Origin: Paragonimus westermani
Lineage: Eukaryota; Platyhelminthes; Trematoda; Plagiorchiida; Troglotrematidae
DNA: 64,000 bases
NCBI GenBank assembly: GCA_008508345.1
Contig: QNGE01000104.1
Span: forward strand, 216,623-280,622
Reading direction: 5' to 3'
Position numbers and translations under genes: made by a program. This document shows positions 10,505 to 21,057 of the stretch, piece after piece (within the stretch, counting starts at the first letter, position 1; each line of letters begins with the position of its first letter). The notes under the pieces were generated by a model, which saw nothing but the letters and a program-made list of their open reading frames with translations, did not search any database and was not told the origin of the DNA.

Positions 10505-12021
10505 TTAGTTCGCTTGACCACAAAATTGGGTGGAACTACTAGTAGGTGAAAAGGTTATCTGATGTGGAAAGAATTTCAAGGAATATGAATCTATGATAGA
10601 GAAATGACCAGGAAAACACTAGTTCCTTTGCATGTCTTTGTTCGTGCACTATTGCGAACGTAGGGTGAGGTCATCAATTCAGGTGATAGGCCTCTCAGGT
10701 GATTGACCATGGATTATTACAACCTAGGGTTTTCTGTGTTTAGCGCATTCTCGCGTACGCTACCTTGTCGACACATCATGCTTTTCGTATATCACCTAAC
10801 GCTGTACCCACAGGATCTCTTTTACAGAGTTCCAGGCTAATCAAGATACGCATTTGTGCTTTCAGGCAAAGAAGAATTTGACAACGACACAAAACAATAG
10901 GACTTAAATGTCGCCTGGGTCAACCCAACCCGTCTGGTTAGTTTATAACTCGAGAATCTGATAAATTTATGGATTGGAACACTATCAGACCTGGCACGTA
11001 ATCTTACTCAATGCCGCGTGAGTGGTAACCACCAATTCTTCGAAATTTCGATCTTCCGTTCTTCTACGCTACTTCACAAGTGACATCGTATCAACCGTTG
11101 TGATGCACTGTATTGTATTCTATGTAATGTAACTAACATTCACATGAATACTAGATGAATACAGCCATATTTCAACTACGCATTACAGACAGTCATAACA
11201 AACACTCTTAACAGCTTGATTACGGAACTGTCATTTGTGCACAGGGGTTAGGCCGGTAGTTCATTAGTAGACTTTGACTAAGCAACCCGCCTTAACTACA
11301 GCATTGTAGCCGACTAAATGTGAGAAAATATTAACTGTGGCATGTCACTAGGAAAATCATAAGTTTATGGAATGCAGCTCCTCTCTTAGTAAGTCACGTC
11401 TTACCATCTTGTCGGACTCAACAAAGTGAAACACACACTGACGATTAAATTTCTGCAACTGTTTTTCTTCAAGTCTGGCTATCGACTCATTGGGTAGGTA
11501 GGATGCCAACAGTTGCATGAAACAACATCGAACCATAGACCGGTTCGAATCAGTTCAGTTCTAAGTATGCATGAACTGAAATTAATCAGTGATAAAAGGA
11601 AATGATAACAAGAATTGTCTTGAGGCTCAGCCCATGCCTCCGCAGTCAGCATAAATCGGTCATGCAGATACACTCAAACAACCATTCCTTTTGTAGAGAT
11701 TATAACAGGTTTGACAGAAAATACAGCTTCCACTAAACACCATGAACACGTCAAGCTTGGGGGCTGCTTCCTGTTTGCCTGTCCGTCGATCAAAGCGCCA
11801 CACAATAAGGATGAAAACGATGACAGTTTGTTCACAAGTATCCCAAAAGTAAGAAAACAATGAGTTGAACGTCACTTACTCTTGGTCGCTGTTTTCTATT
11901 TTAGGCTGACTTAGACAGGGATTGAGAGTGTTGTTTGCTTCAGTGTTGATTACAAATGTTAAACGAAACAGTACCCTGAATACGCCCGATTTAGTCGTGA
12001 GGACAAGTTTTCTCAGCGCTG
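10505..12021 (-). CDS. Five-exon 3' end of an unidentified minus-strand gene
   Basis: Five open segments with splice signals join in consistent phase: 12021-11880 (acceptor TTCGTTCTCAG, donor GTAAGT), 11474-11405 (donor GTAAGA), 11068-11008 (donor GTAAGA), 10858-10796 (acceptor TTCTTCTTTGCCTGAAAG, donor GTGATA) and 10590-10505 (acceptor TTTCTCTATCATAG, ends TAA). The joined product has about 141 residues. It has a hydrophobic stretch SGVFRVLFRLTFVIN, a charged helix-like part ELEEKQLQKFNRQ, then RRRTEDRNFEELVVTTHAAL and a Ser/Thr-rich tail. No family recognised. Weak points are poor pyrimidine tracts before exons 2 and 3, an alternative donor (GTACAG) for exon 4 that keeps the frame, and a different acceptor at 11567 that would give another ending. 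No AATAAA seen just downstream. Confidence 0.5.
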
Positions 12022-12790
12022 CTGAGAACGAACTGGTATATCTTCTCTGAGGGGGACCGAGTAACCTGAGCGTTATTCACAGTCAACTGTGTGTAAGCGT
12101 TTGAAAGTGGCTTTACGGCTGTGCCTGGTATAATACCAGTGGTCTATTGGTGAGCACACCATCCATACAACCACGAGAAATAAAGCAAACTCGCGCTCAG
12201 ATCCGGGGGACTACGTTGACGATGGTACACAACAATTCAGAAATTCCGCACCAGCATTGTTTACTAACAGTACATTCATCTCTCCTCATTCTTTTGTCAG
12301 ATTACCATCTCGAATCACTATTCACATTCTCTTAGAACTCGTGATCATAGTTGTGCTTCAAGAAGAAAACGAGACAAGAAACAGAAAATAGGAAAGCACG
12401 CAGACTTCAGATGTTCCGTCATAGGCTGAGCAATATAGGGGTTAACGTTTCTCTAGTTCATGCACTATGTGCGGATACAACGATATTAGGTGGGAAAATG
12501 GTCATTTGGAACAGAGATATGGCGGCAATTACAACAATAGGCCTCGTTCGTTTATCAGACAGGAATCATTCTGTTTTTACACAGTTCGTGGAGGGTGACA
12601 CTAACGAATATGATAACCAAACAGTTCCATTTGAATGAATATTGTTAACGACCGCCCAATTTTTCGGCAATATAATGGAAATATGAGGGGTACAGGAAGC
12701 TGTCGATTTTCTTCCAGGTACAAGTTACTTGTTAGTTTGTAAGAGGTAGAGTTTTTGATATTGTTACAAACCAAAAACTTGATACTGGAC
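12022..12790. other. No gene recognised
   Basis: A very good minus-strand acceptor tract (pyrimidines over about 40 bases, ending near 12352) leads into sequence with early stops in all frames. The plus strand has an unsupported 95-codon stretch at 12351-12638. If the 10505-12021 gene extends upstream, this is intron. Confidence 0.35.
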
Positions 12791-12792
12791 TA

Positions 12793-13300
12793 CTGGTGAG
12801 TATTCGGGAAGTTGGTTAATTGCAGCTTGAAAATCACTCACATATGATTACAGATTTCGCATTCAGATGGACTTCCCAGTCAGTTGCTTTCGAAAAGAAA
12901 TACCGTACTCGAGTCTCGTTCTTGTTAGAGCTCGTTCGTGGTGCATATGCTTATCATGGCCGGGATTAGAAGTCCGTCTACGCTGCTGTGAGGCAACCGT
13001 ATTGACCACAGTTTAATTGACCACATATTAAACACGGCCGAATAATCATATTTGAACGCTCAACTTGTGAGTAATGATCAGGTTGTCCAATCGGCTCGAT
13101 GGGAGATACGGTAACTGTCCTTTTAACTCTAATCGATAACCCGACGACTAGGACTTCGTAGACAGGTCGAGATCTTCGATCTTATAAACTCGTTAGGTGA
13201 TAATTTTAGCTTGCCGGTGAGTAACCGGGAGATTGGTAACTTCCAAGTTAAACATCACCCGCATTTGATCACATACTTCGAATTCAGGTAGACTGTTCAG
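12793..13300. repeat. Degenerate direct repeat flanking a SINE
   Basis: Two segments of about 88 bases, 12793-12880 and 13213-13300, share the same order of words (GGTGAGTA..CGGGA.., then TTGATCACA or TGATTACAGA, then TTCAGGT/ATTCAGA). They lie in the same orientation, one on each side of the SINE copy at 12888-13150. They are too diverged and too long for target-site duplications; two neighbouring copies of an older repeat, split by the SINE, fits better. Confidence 0.55.
12888..13150 (-). repeat. tRNA-derived SINE, main family (copy 1)
   Basis: On the minus strand the copy reads from a head with ACAGTTACCGTATCTCCCAT, through a tRNA-like A box (GTGGTCAATACGGTTGCCTC-like), to a tail GAACAAGAACGAGACTCGAG and TTTCGAAAA. 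The same words in the same order occur at 19.2, 26.3, 37.6, 44.5, 45.7, 61.2 and 62.2 kb. Confidence 0.7.
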
Positions 13301-14859
13301 GCAGCTACTATGACGAATTGTAACTAGAGTGAAGTTCAGGTCTATTACTCCGTCTCGAGAGATGCTGACTGGACGATCTGGTTGAATACGAAACCTGCGG
13401 TCATGCGCGAGTGATATTCAGCTGGAAATTTGCTGGTAACTGGCCGAATTGATACATAGACATTCTTAATGCTTCCGTCGATTTTGCCCTTCTCGTTTAG
13501 TTCAACTGACATCCATGGTGACGATTAAACAAAGACAATAGTAATCGATATAACTGAGGTTTCTGATTAGAGTCCTCCTCGTATGTTAGTTAATGTCAAA
13601 GCTAGTGAGTTACATACAGCTTAGCAGCAACAACCTACGAACTTGCCAACAGTTTTAGATAAAATCATTTTAAGTTGCCACCGTCGGGAGCAGGTTGACA
13701 AATTCAACAACTATTTCATCCTAAATTGCGTTTGCTGATTCGGCGTGCATACTCTTTTCTAAATGTATATCTGTGAAAAGACCAGTTGCAAAGACTGCGA
13801 TGAGCACCAGCACATGTTCCCTGTATCGCAGTAGCGTACAATTGCGCTCTGATACGAGACTCATGGTGGCATAAAACTGTTAATGCGCTTGTTTTAGCAA
13901 AACAAATCGTCAACTACGTAATTTTGTCCACCGTAATTACGAAGAGCCCAGCATTCACGTGGCGTCCTGAAAATAATAACCATAGTCTAGTGAACTTGCA
14001 CTTCCAGGCAAAACAGTGATTCTAATGGTCTATGGCCATCGAAGTTCACCAAAATTGTCTCTGGCAACACTATCCATTGAGAAATCAAGTCAGCCTGTTC
14101 CCCTATTTTGTTCGGAGGTTGGCAGGCAAACGCCAGCTGCCATCTACACGGAATGTCTTGACGAAATGCACCCGTTCTCATCGGCTGGGTGTACAGCGAG
14201 TTGACTGTGAGGGGGATGACAGGGTCGTGATCCTCTTGCCTACTAGTGCTAGTGGTCGAGACCCCCGCCTATGGTCAACCACGTGCTCATCTCTCTTCCA
14301 CTCAAGGGGCTTGCTTGCGAAGCCGAGAGCTCAAAGGTCAAACATACCACCAGCTTAGAACAATTTGCTTGACTGGAGTGGAGCACACTTGACAGCTCTC
14401 TTGAGATGAGACATAAAGTACAAACTCGAGAGGTGAGATAGTCACAAATGAATGCTGTTCACATGTTCCGTACTTCTTTGAAACGCCCATCCTCAATTAA
14501 GTACGTCTGCTAATTACACTGGAAATAAGACGGGCTCTGAGTGGACCCGGAAACTGCCGTTAGTTAGGTGGGGTTGTAGTGCTCATACTACGGTAACACT
14601 CCGTTTCAAATCGAACACGTGTTTAATACTAATTTTAATTTGTCCATTGTGCACCAGCAATGTTATTGATAACATTGGAATGTCATCACGCCTACAAAAT
14701 AGTTTATAATATTGATTAATTGAACATTATCGATGTGTATGTACTAGTCGACCTCTGTCTATCAGAGGTGATCTGTAGAAATTTTACACCTTTGCCACAT
14801 CCATCTGTCCGTGTGTGACACAACTTAACAATTGCACACATATCTACATTTCCCTCCAG
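13301..14859. other. Ambiguous stretch, no assigned gene
   Basis: Both strands hold open pieces. On the minus strand an acceptor TTATTATTTTCAG at about 13968 leads into a frame with CWALRNYGGQNYVVDD. Around 14050-14160 the frame WQLAFACQPPNKIGEQADL ends at a GTGAAC donor. On the plus strand 14032-14358 is open for 108 codons. None can be joined to its neighbours without assumptions. Any of the minus pieces could be further exons of the gene ending at 10505. Confidence 0.25.
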
Positions 14860-14947
14860 CAAAAATTACATTTTGAGGAGGTCAACTTTTCCTTTGATGA
14901 AGACGGTCATTTTTGGAAACATGGTAATCTCACTGAATTCGATCTAC
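14860..14947 (+). CDS. Candidate internal exon, strand uncertain
   Basis: On the plus strand a good acceptor (CTACATTTCCCTCCAG) precedes 29 codons ending at a GTGAGC donor: HFEEVNFSFDEDGHFWKHG then NLTEFDL. The pattern of aromatic residues, FDEDG and an N-glycosylation site is reminiscent of a strand of type I periplasmic-like ligand-binding domains (ANF/glutamate receptors), but the match is loose. On the minus strand the same bases give EITMFPKMTVFIKGKVDLLK between an acceptor ending GAATTCAG and a weak GTAATT donor, in phase with the 15485-15559 exon. Only one strand is likely real. Confidence 0.3.
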
Positions 14948-15484
14948 GTGAGCGCGACACAATGAGCAAAGTAGTCTTATATGTCAAGATCGTCCACATA
15001 GGCCTGTGATCACGACTGATGTTGGAGCCTCGTCAAGACGGTTCTTGATCTCTCAAAGTGTAACGGATCCCTTGAAATGAAGCAGAAATTAAGTGTCAGA
15101 AAGTCGTGATGATTAGGTTGATGCATCCGTTCGGACTAAGGGATAGCAACAAGAAACCTGATAGGAGTTAGCTGATGCAAACGTAGGATTATAGGAGAAC
15201 TTGGAGACAGACCAGCTGCCCAAGACTATGCAGCAGACCGGTAATGGTCATTCTAGATTACGAATTTGACATTGTAACCACTGTTTTAGCTGTTCTGAGG
15301 GGTGGCATAAGAATGGAAGGTATACGTTAAACAATATCATCATGCAGTCAGTTGTTCGTCAAGCGTAGTTAGCTTATTTCATAGTACCACAAGTGTGTCA
15401 CTTGAATCAACATTTTCACGTGTTTGGTTTCAGACATGAAATCCGCGATATTCTTTGCACACTCCCATTTGTAAAAGATCTTAC

Positions 15485-15559
15485 CTGAAAAGCACAACTA
15501 GCATATTCCAACAATTATTTGTTAAGGGTCTGTTTGGCGCTGCTTGGCGAACAACATTA
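15485..15559 (-). CDS. Candidate internal exon, unidentified
   Basis: A 75-base open segment lies between a pyrimidine-containing acceptor (GGTTCGCCCTCCAG) and a strong CAG|GTAAGA donor. It encodes VVRQAAPNRPLTNNCWNML and VVLF. It needs two bases from the previous exon and leaves two. It lies upstream of, and on the same strand as, the gene ending at 10505, so it may be an earlier exon of it, with at least one exon missing between. The opposite strand is also open here (with LLGEQHYWRANRELGGLLR and a GTAAGT donor) but its acceptor is poor. Confidence 0.4.
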
Positions 15560-16828
15560 CTGGAGGGCGAACCGTGAACTGGGTGGTTTACTCAGGTGTA
15601 AGTCACTTTCTGATTCTCTAGAACGGTGTACGAAGACAGTTGACTAACGGATGAGTATACTATAGTGATGTCAAAACCTAAAGTGGCCGGATTTAGTGTA
15701 GCAAAACTACTATACTGTTTTTTCTTTTAAGACTGGGGTTATTTAATCGGCTTAAAAAACATTTTGTTCTGAGAGGTTTGTTAATTAAGTAAGGGCAACA
15801 AATGCCTCGTTGAATTGGATCTAAAGTGGAAGTGTTTCGTTCTGGAGATCTTCCTGGGATGGGTGCAGTAGTAGCTTTTGTACGTGTCGGCCTCTGAAAC
15901 CCATAGTGCTTTGACTCACTAAAATCGTGTTCAGAAGAGGTTTCACGGCTTTCACTCAGGCTTCGAAAAGGTTCCGGGAGTACACAGAGGAGTGTAGGCA
16001 GGGTTTATTGGCTCATTTGCAAATGACTTATTCTCATCATTCTTGCATAGGCTCAAAATTGTAGATGGGTAACTGGGCTGAATAATTGCTCGTTAACGTA
16101 TATCGTTAATAAATACATCACGCATTACTCACCGCTTGTACAAAACGGAAAACATTGTTCTGTTGCCACCGTCGCTGTCGTCCTTAAGGTGTTATGCGTG
16201 CTCACCGTACTGACTACGCCAGTGTGCAAACGTTAATTCCAGTGAGCTGAAAAGTGCGAGTTCGAAGTAGCTGTTTTGCTCACAAAAACGCGTTGTGTAC
16301 AAGTTGACGGTTTACGAGACCTAACATATCAACATTAGACAGGATTGTTATGTATCAGAATTACACTCTTTGACGTGGTAGTTATGTATCTACCGGTTAA
16401 TTATTCATTCAAGGCACCCGTTGTGGCACCTGTGTTGGTCGTATTTCACTACCCGGCTGTAAATCATCCAATTGGCTCAGCGGATCACGACACACCATAC
16501 GTAGAGAGGTATATGCACGTTTCCAACAGATTACCCGAACGGCTGCCTGAATTCACCCCTAAATGTCCTGCCTTAACCTAACTGCGCTGCCCTCTAAGCC
16601 ACAGGCTGGCTGGCATAAGGTGAGCAGACTCGATGTTTCGCACACAAATGAATATTTGCATGCAACTGTGTGTATGTGTAAGCCTGTGTGCACTCACGTG
16701 TGATGGGTTGTGCTAAACAGCACCTACCGTCCACCAGCATAAGGACACGTGTTAACCTGTGCACATGTGTACATGTTTGTATACTCTCAGTGTACCGATT
16801 TACATAATCCAAAGGAAAGCCCAAATAG
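15560..16828. other. No gene recognised
   Basis: A good acceptor tract (CTGTTTTTTCTTTTAAG, about 15720-15736) leads only into short frames. A tRNA-like string (GGCTCAGCGGATCACGAC, near 16476) may be a worn SINE head. Nothing else supportable. Confidence 0.35.
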
Positions 16829-17017
16829 TTGTTGACCCGGCCGATTAAGGTGCCAAAAATCAACAATGTTTATGGCTACCACCACACTGGTGATGGTAAG
16901 CCCGAGGAGATAACTTTTGATCGCCGTCACCGACGCTACCGGTCTTGGGATCCTGAGCTAATTGGCCGTAACGTTCGTGAGGGTACAAATATGGTTTCAC
17001 CGTACGCTGATCTTTAA
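16829..17017 (+). CDS. Open segment with coding-like composition, possible last exon
   Basis: The plus frame is open for 62 codons to a TAA, with IKVPKINNVYGYHHTGDG, then FDRRHRRYRSWDPELIG and a C-terminus MVSPYADL. The codons GGT, CGT and GAT are frequent. Splice support is weak: the only upstream acceptor (GCCGATTAAG) lacks a pyrimidine tract, and a GTAAGC inside the frame at 16895 could be a donor. No family recognised; the minus strand is also open over part of it. Confidence 0.25.
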   Translation: MLTRPIKVPKINNVYGYHHTGDGKPEEITFDRRHRRYRSWDPELIGRNVREGTNMVSPYADL

Positions 17018-17161
17018 CAGTGCGGACGTCCGCGAACTGATTCATTTAATGGAGACGTTCGGTGTTTCCGAATGAGACATTTCGGATCTAATTTCACTGA
17101 GATCTAAGTTGTCAAGATATGACAAGTGAGGTTTACGACATCAGACGCCATTACTTTCCAG

Positions 17162-17263
17162 GATACAACTTTCGGCTTGAAAATTAACTTTCACGACCCT
17201 GTGCTGAGCCCAGCGAGAGTGGCCAGGAAGACTTTAGTTCCACTGTACGCAGTCCAATTGAGG
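17162..17263 (+). CDS. Candidate internal exon, unidentified
   Basis: Exactly 34 codons lie between a good acceptor (GCCATTACTTTCCAG) and a GTAAGC donor, phase 0 at both ends: DTTFGLKINFHDPVLSP, ARVARKTLVPLY, AVQLR. The alternation of hydrophobic and polar residues suggests beta strands, as in an extracellular or C2-like fold, but no family is recognisable. The minus strand offers a weaker alternative (acceptor CTGGGCTCAG, frame HRVVKVNFQAESCILE). Confidence 0.4.
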
Positions 17264-19251
17264 GTAAGCGAGCGCAACTGTGTTTCCAACGTGGATGGGA
17301 TACGGAAGGGTTGGCCGTTCGAACTTACTTGAACGTCAACTGTTCTGATATCAGCAACTGAGAAATTCCAGCCGATTATTCAGCGTCAAGAGACATTAGA
17401 TGCATAATGTACGTAAGCTTTGTACAACACGGGTGGAAGTTAACAAAGACCCAGGCATTCTCTATCGGTCCAAGATGATCGCTTTTATGTCCGCATCAGG
17501 TGCATAATCAAAGACCAATTCATTTGTCCCTTTAAACACCGTAAGGTTACTGAGGTCTGTACCGGATTCTAGATTGTAATGTTGTAACATACACGCCCAC
17601 TTATGGAAATACTTGCTTTTTGCGCACTGATTGATCTGTGTTGGTTCCTAAGGTCAGTTAAACGGTAACTGACAACAACTGTCTTTTCCAGAGCCATCAA
17701 CTTGGACATAGTCTTGATTACGTGAGCACTGTTACTCACGGCCCAACAACTACCTTCTATACCAACATTGCTTCAAATTGTGCACTCTTAGCAATTACAC
17801 TGGATAGTACTGTTCGACAGTGAGCGATTAAACAAAACTGGTATGTCCCCACTACCCAAATAACGGGGAACATGTGCTTGTTAGATTCACCATCTGTTCG
17901 AACCGAACGTCATCTTTGCTCATGTCATCCACTGCTAAACACAGGAACACACGCACATGCTCACTAACGTACAGAGATCCAAACATCTGTACACCATTTG
18001 TTCCAGTTAGAACGTATGGTCCAATGAGCAGACCGAGGAGGGTTCGGAAGTACCATGACAATGACTGAGTTTGAAATCGCGTGCTTACTCAGGTGCGTTA
18101 ATCAGTGGCTAACGGATGAACGTGCGCGTGTACCTATGAATCTCAAGACATTTGAACAGACGCGGTTCCGGTAGCTTTAACTCATTAAGAGTGACTTTGC
18201 TTTTGATCAATAGTTTGCTCACCGGAACGTGAGTCTGACCTTGAATGTGTGCACAGCATGAGGTCACCTATCCGAATACTGATGGTGATGTGGGAATTCG
18301 GTGAATTCTGTTCCGGTTGTTACCATGGTACAGTTGTTAATTATCAAGCATTTGCTTGCATGGTGAAAGGATTTAACAAAACAGGCTTCCAGTTAAGTTT
18401 CGGACAATTCGGAGTTGACGATTTCAAGTTAGTATGGTGTTGTTTCGGTCAAATACCGGAACTCAGGCATGGACCATGATACAGACATGGTCACGCTGTT
18501 TGGTGAGGAATTTGGCTGATTTGTTTGGGCTTACAATCAAACAGCTTTGAGCCCTCACATTTACACCTATGTTTCGTCCATTGTCTGATATTGTTCGCCC
18601 ACTTCATGAATACCTGACATTTACGAAAGTGGTTTCGACTGCTTTGAACGGAAACAATCGATCTGCTCCATACTTTATTCTGTCCGTGTACAGTGGTTCA
18701 TATGCATTTAGGTACTGGCTGAAACTCTTAAGTAAGGCGTGATATCTCTTCTCAGGTGACGGAACATTTTCTGTGCGATTAAACAGTCAGCATCCTATCT
18801 GGACACGAATATCTTCCGTAGTATGATACTTAAAGAATGTAGTCATTTTTAGCGCTGTACTTGGTCCGCTGTTGACCGAAAAACTGATTTACATAAGCAA
18901 GATGTTCTATGATAAATTTGAGTTTTTATGCTTGAATTGTCAGCCAGTAATGTGTTTATAATTTTATGCATTAATTTGAGACAACCAGGCCCTGGAGTAG
19001 ATAATCAAAGGTCACAAAGTTTCATTCAACTAAAGTTTGAAACAGTTTCGGGTTTGGGAGTAAGCACGGTGTTAGAAACTGATAAGGCATTTTGGTTAAT
19101 GCTACTTGAAAACTACTCACAAGTGATAGCAGTTATCGCAGTCCAATAGCCCATGGAAATGCAACGGCCGTGACAAGTGGTGTTCAGTTCATATGAACGA
19201 AAATACCTTGTCACTCACCAATAATCACAATATCTCTCAACATAATGAGTT
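17264..19251. other. No gene recognised
   Basis: The minus strand is open at 17852-18061 (with TLLGLLIGPYVLTGTNGVQM) and the plus strand at 18249-18479 and 18928-19149. None has a convincing pair of splice sites. The 17770-18060 part looks like a repeat because of its GC content. Confidence 0.3.
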
Positions 19252-19545
19252 CTACGAATGCAACTTGGAGAGAGGTCCTAGTCGTGGAATCACTGATTGC
19301 AGCTAATCGGACAGTTACCATATCTCCTGTTGAAGCGATTAAATGTCGCGGAGCGTTTGCATGCGATAATTCCATCGGTCCCTGTGTGAGGTCAGTGACG
19401 CAGTGGCCAACACAGTTACCTGATGGAAGTGCGGTCAGCGTTCCATTCCCGATCGTGGTGAGAATATACACTACTAACTAGCTGTAACGAGGGCGAAACG
19501 TGAGTCCAATAGTACTTTTCGAAAGATATCGGCTGGAAGGTACAT
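19252..19545 (+). repeat. tRNA-derived SINE, main family (copy 2, most complete plus copy)
   Basis: It reads CAACTTGGAGAGAGGTCCTA, then AATCGGACAGTTACCATATC, then an A box (CGCAGTGGCCAACACAG), a B-box-like GTCAGCGTTCCATTCCC, and a tail GGGCGAAACGTGAGTC then CTTTTCGAAAG. Word order matches copy 5 (minus strand, 44.5 kb) over its whole length. Confidence 0.75.
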
Positions 19546-20481
19546 GAGAATACTATGCTTACGGTCGCTTGTGAGTGATGTATAAGTCATGGCACACTAA
19601 TGAATTGTATGGTTTGCGGCAGTTAAAAGGCAGCAGAAGCACAGTGAATATGATGTAGGTTGCCTCATTTTCAGAAGATAACCCGGCTTTCTCCCCTCAC
19701 CACAATCTGCCTGCAAGTGACTGAAATTGGCGGCTGCGCTTATCAAAAATATATGTGATTCGGTCGTTCACAACACAAATAGGTTACCTGTAAACCACGA
19801 CTGCTGGGGTGTACAGGTTCTAAATATCTCATTAATGAAAATCGTTTTTCTAACGAACTATTGGTGGGTTGAGCGTTTATTACATTTATAAAACCACAAA
19901 TTCCATAACAATGGCCATCTGTTTATGCCTCATTCGTCTTTGTAAACGGAACAGGCGATTTCATAGAAGTTACTCGTTAATTTCCGAGTTATATGCTTCA
20001 CATTAAATCACAGCCTTCTTATCCAAATTGACTTTCTCGGCCGATCTTTTTCCAAACAGAGTCGTAATGGAGTTGATGGATGTAAGCCAAAATTACGTGC
20101 GAGTGTTATTCAGCTTAGGACACTGGACATTTCTAATTACTGACGAGTGTGGATATTAGCTCAACATCACCTAGTGTTAACGGATATGGCATATATTCTT
20201 ATTTTGAGATGTCAGATGTCAGGAATTATCACATAACTAGATAACGGTTGTTTGTTTAGACATAATATAATGCGGCATTTATATTTCTGATAAGGAACCG
20301 ATAAATTGTCCAGTTTTCCGATAAGGTGGGTGGATATGTGCCCATTGTGGTTCTCTACTAAAAGAAATTCAAATACCCTGCTGAATGTGTTATTACTCCG
20401 AACAAATTAGACACGTAAGGGCTACAACGATTTGGTTTTCTATACAACCACTAATTATACAGGTTAACCGTTTATCATCAG
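19546..20481. other. No gene recognised
   Basis: AT-rich stretch between the SINE and the next candidate exon. I see no reading frame with splice support and no repeat boundary. Confidence 0.4.
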
Positions 20482-20587
20482 TGACCGGTTATATGTGTTC
20501 CTCTCAACTGCTAAACCTTCGTCCTACACACCGTCATTTGCGTTATATGGCTTTTCGTTTAACAGCACTGAAACTTACTATTTAGAA
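20482..20587 (+). CDS. Candidate internal exon, extracellular-type sequence
   Basis: A segment of 106 bases starts after TTATCATCAG and ends at a GTGAGT donor. The frame that fits gives RLYVFLSTAKPSSYTPSFAL then YGFSFNSTETYYLE, with an NST glycosylation site, as in the ectodomain of a membrane protein. An in-frame TAA sits just before the acceptor. The same frame stays open past the donor to 20833; there a second acceptor (TACGAATACTTTCAG, exon start 20718) precedes LKIQTRFIVGFLNDFTKQ, but joining across the 130-base gap would shift the frame. Identity unknown. Confidence 0.4.
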
Positions 20588-20911
20588 GTGAGTTCGAGCA
20601 AACAATGGAATTCTCGAAAATCTCTTAAAACACATTCCCACCGGTCGGAAAAACATACTCAATGGCTATGCAAAGTTTTCCTTGTAACTCAGTTCATTGT
20701 AATACGAATACTTTCAGGTGGGCTCAAAATCCAAACGAGATTTATTGTCGGTTTTTTAAATGACTTCACAAAGCAGATTTCATCTGAGTTCGGACTGATC
20801 ATGGACAACCGTCGTCACCGGATGCGGAGTTGAGAGTACCAGTTACGCGACAGCCTGGAAACTCGGTCTTTTTGTGTTAGTGAGTGGGCTAAGGAATAAT
20901 GATTTGTTCTC

Positions 20912-21057
20912 AAACAGATTGGGAGTAACACAACGTTACGAGCAAGTTGTAATATTCTACGTTTCGATTGCAACACTCCTGAGGAAGGCCACCCAAGATG
21001 GTTGAAACGTAGAGTATTACAACTTGCTCGTAACGTTGTGTTATTTCCAATCTGTTT
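20912..21057. repeat. Foldback repeat with 56-base arms
   Basis: Arms 20912-20967 and 21002-21057 are reverse complements with about four mismatches (for example AACGTTACGAGCAAGTTGTA against TACAACTTGCTCGTAACGTT). The 34-base loop includes CCTGAGGAAGGCC. The right half has a diverged relative at 23456-23545. Confidence 0.9.

Noticed and set aside
11479..11567. Alternative last exon of the 10505-12021 gene (ending YPMSR)
   Set aside because: The acceptor is very good and the phase fits, but the overlapping downstream frame (ELEEKQLQKFNRQ..) ends at a GTAAGA donor and connects to three more exons; kept only as a possible splice variant.
15487..15601. Plus-strand exon with LLGEQHYWRANRELGG and a GTAAGT donor
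   Set aside because: No good acceptor; the minus strand has both a CAG|GTAAGA donor and a pyrimidine-containing acceptor over the same bases.
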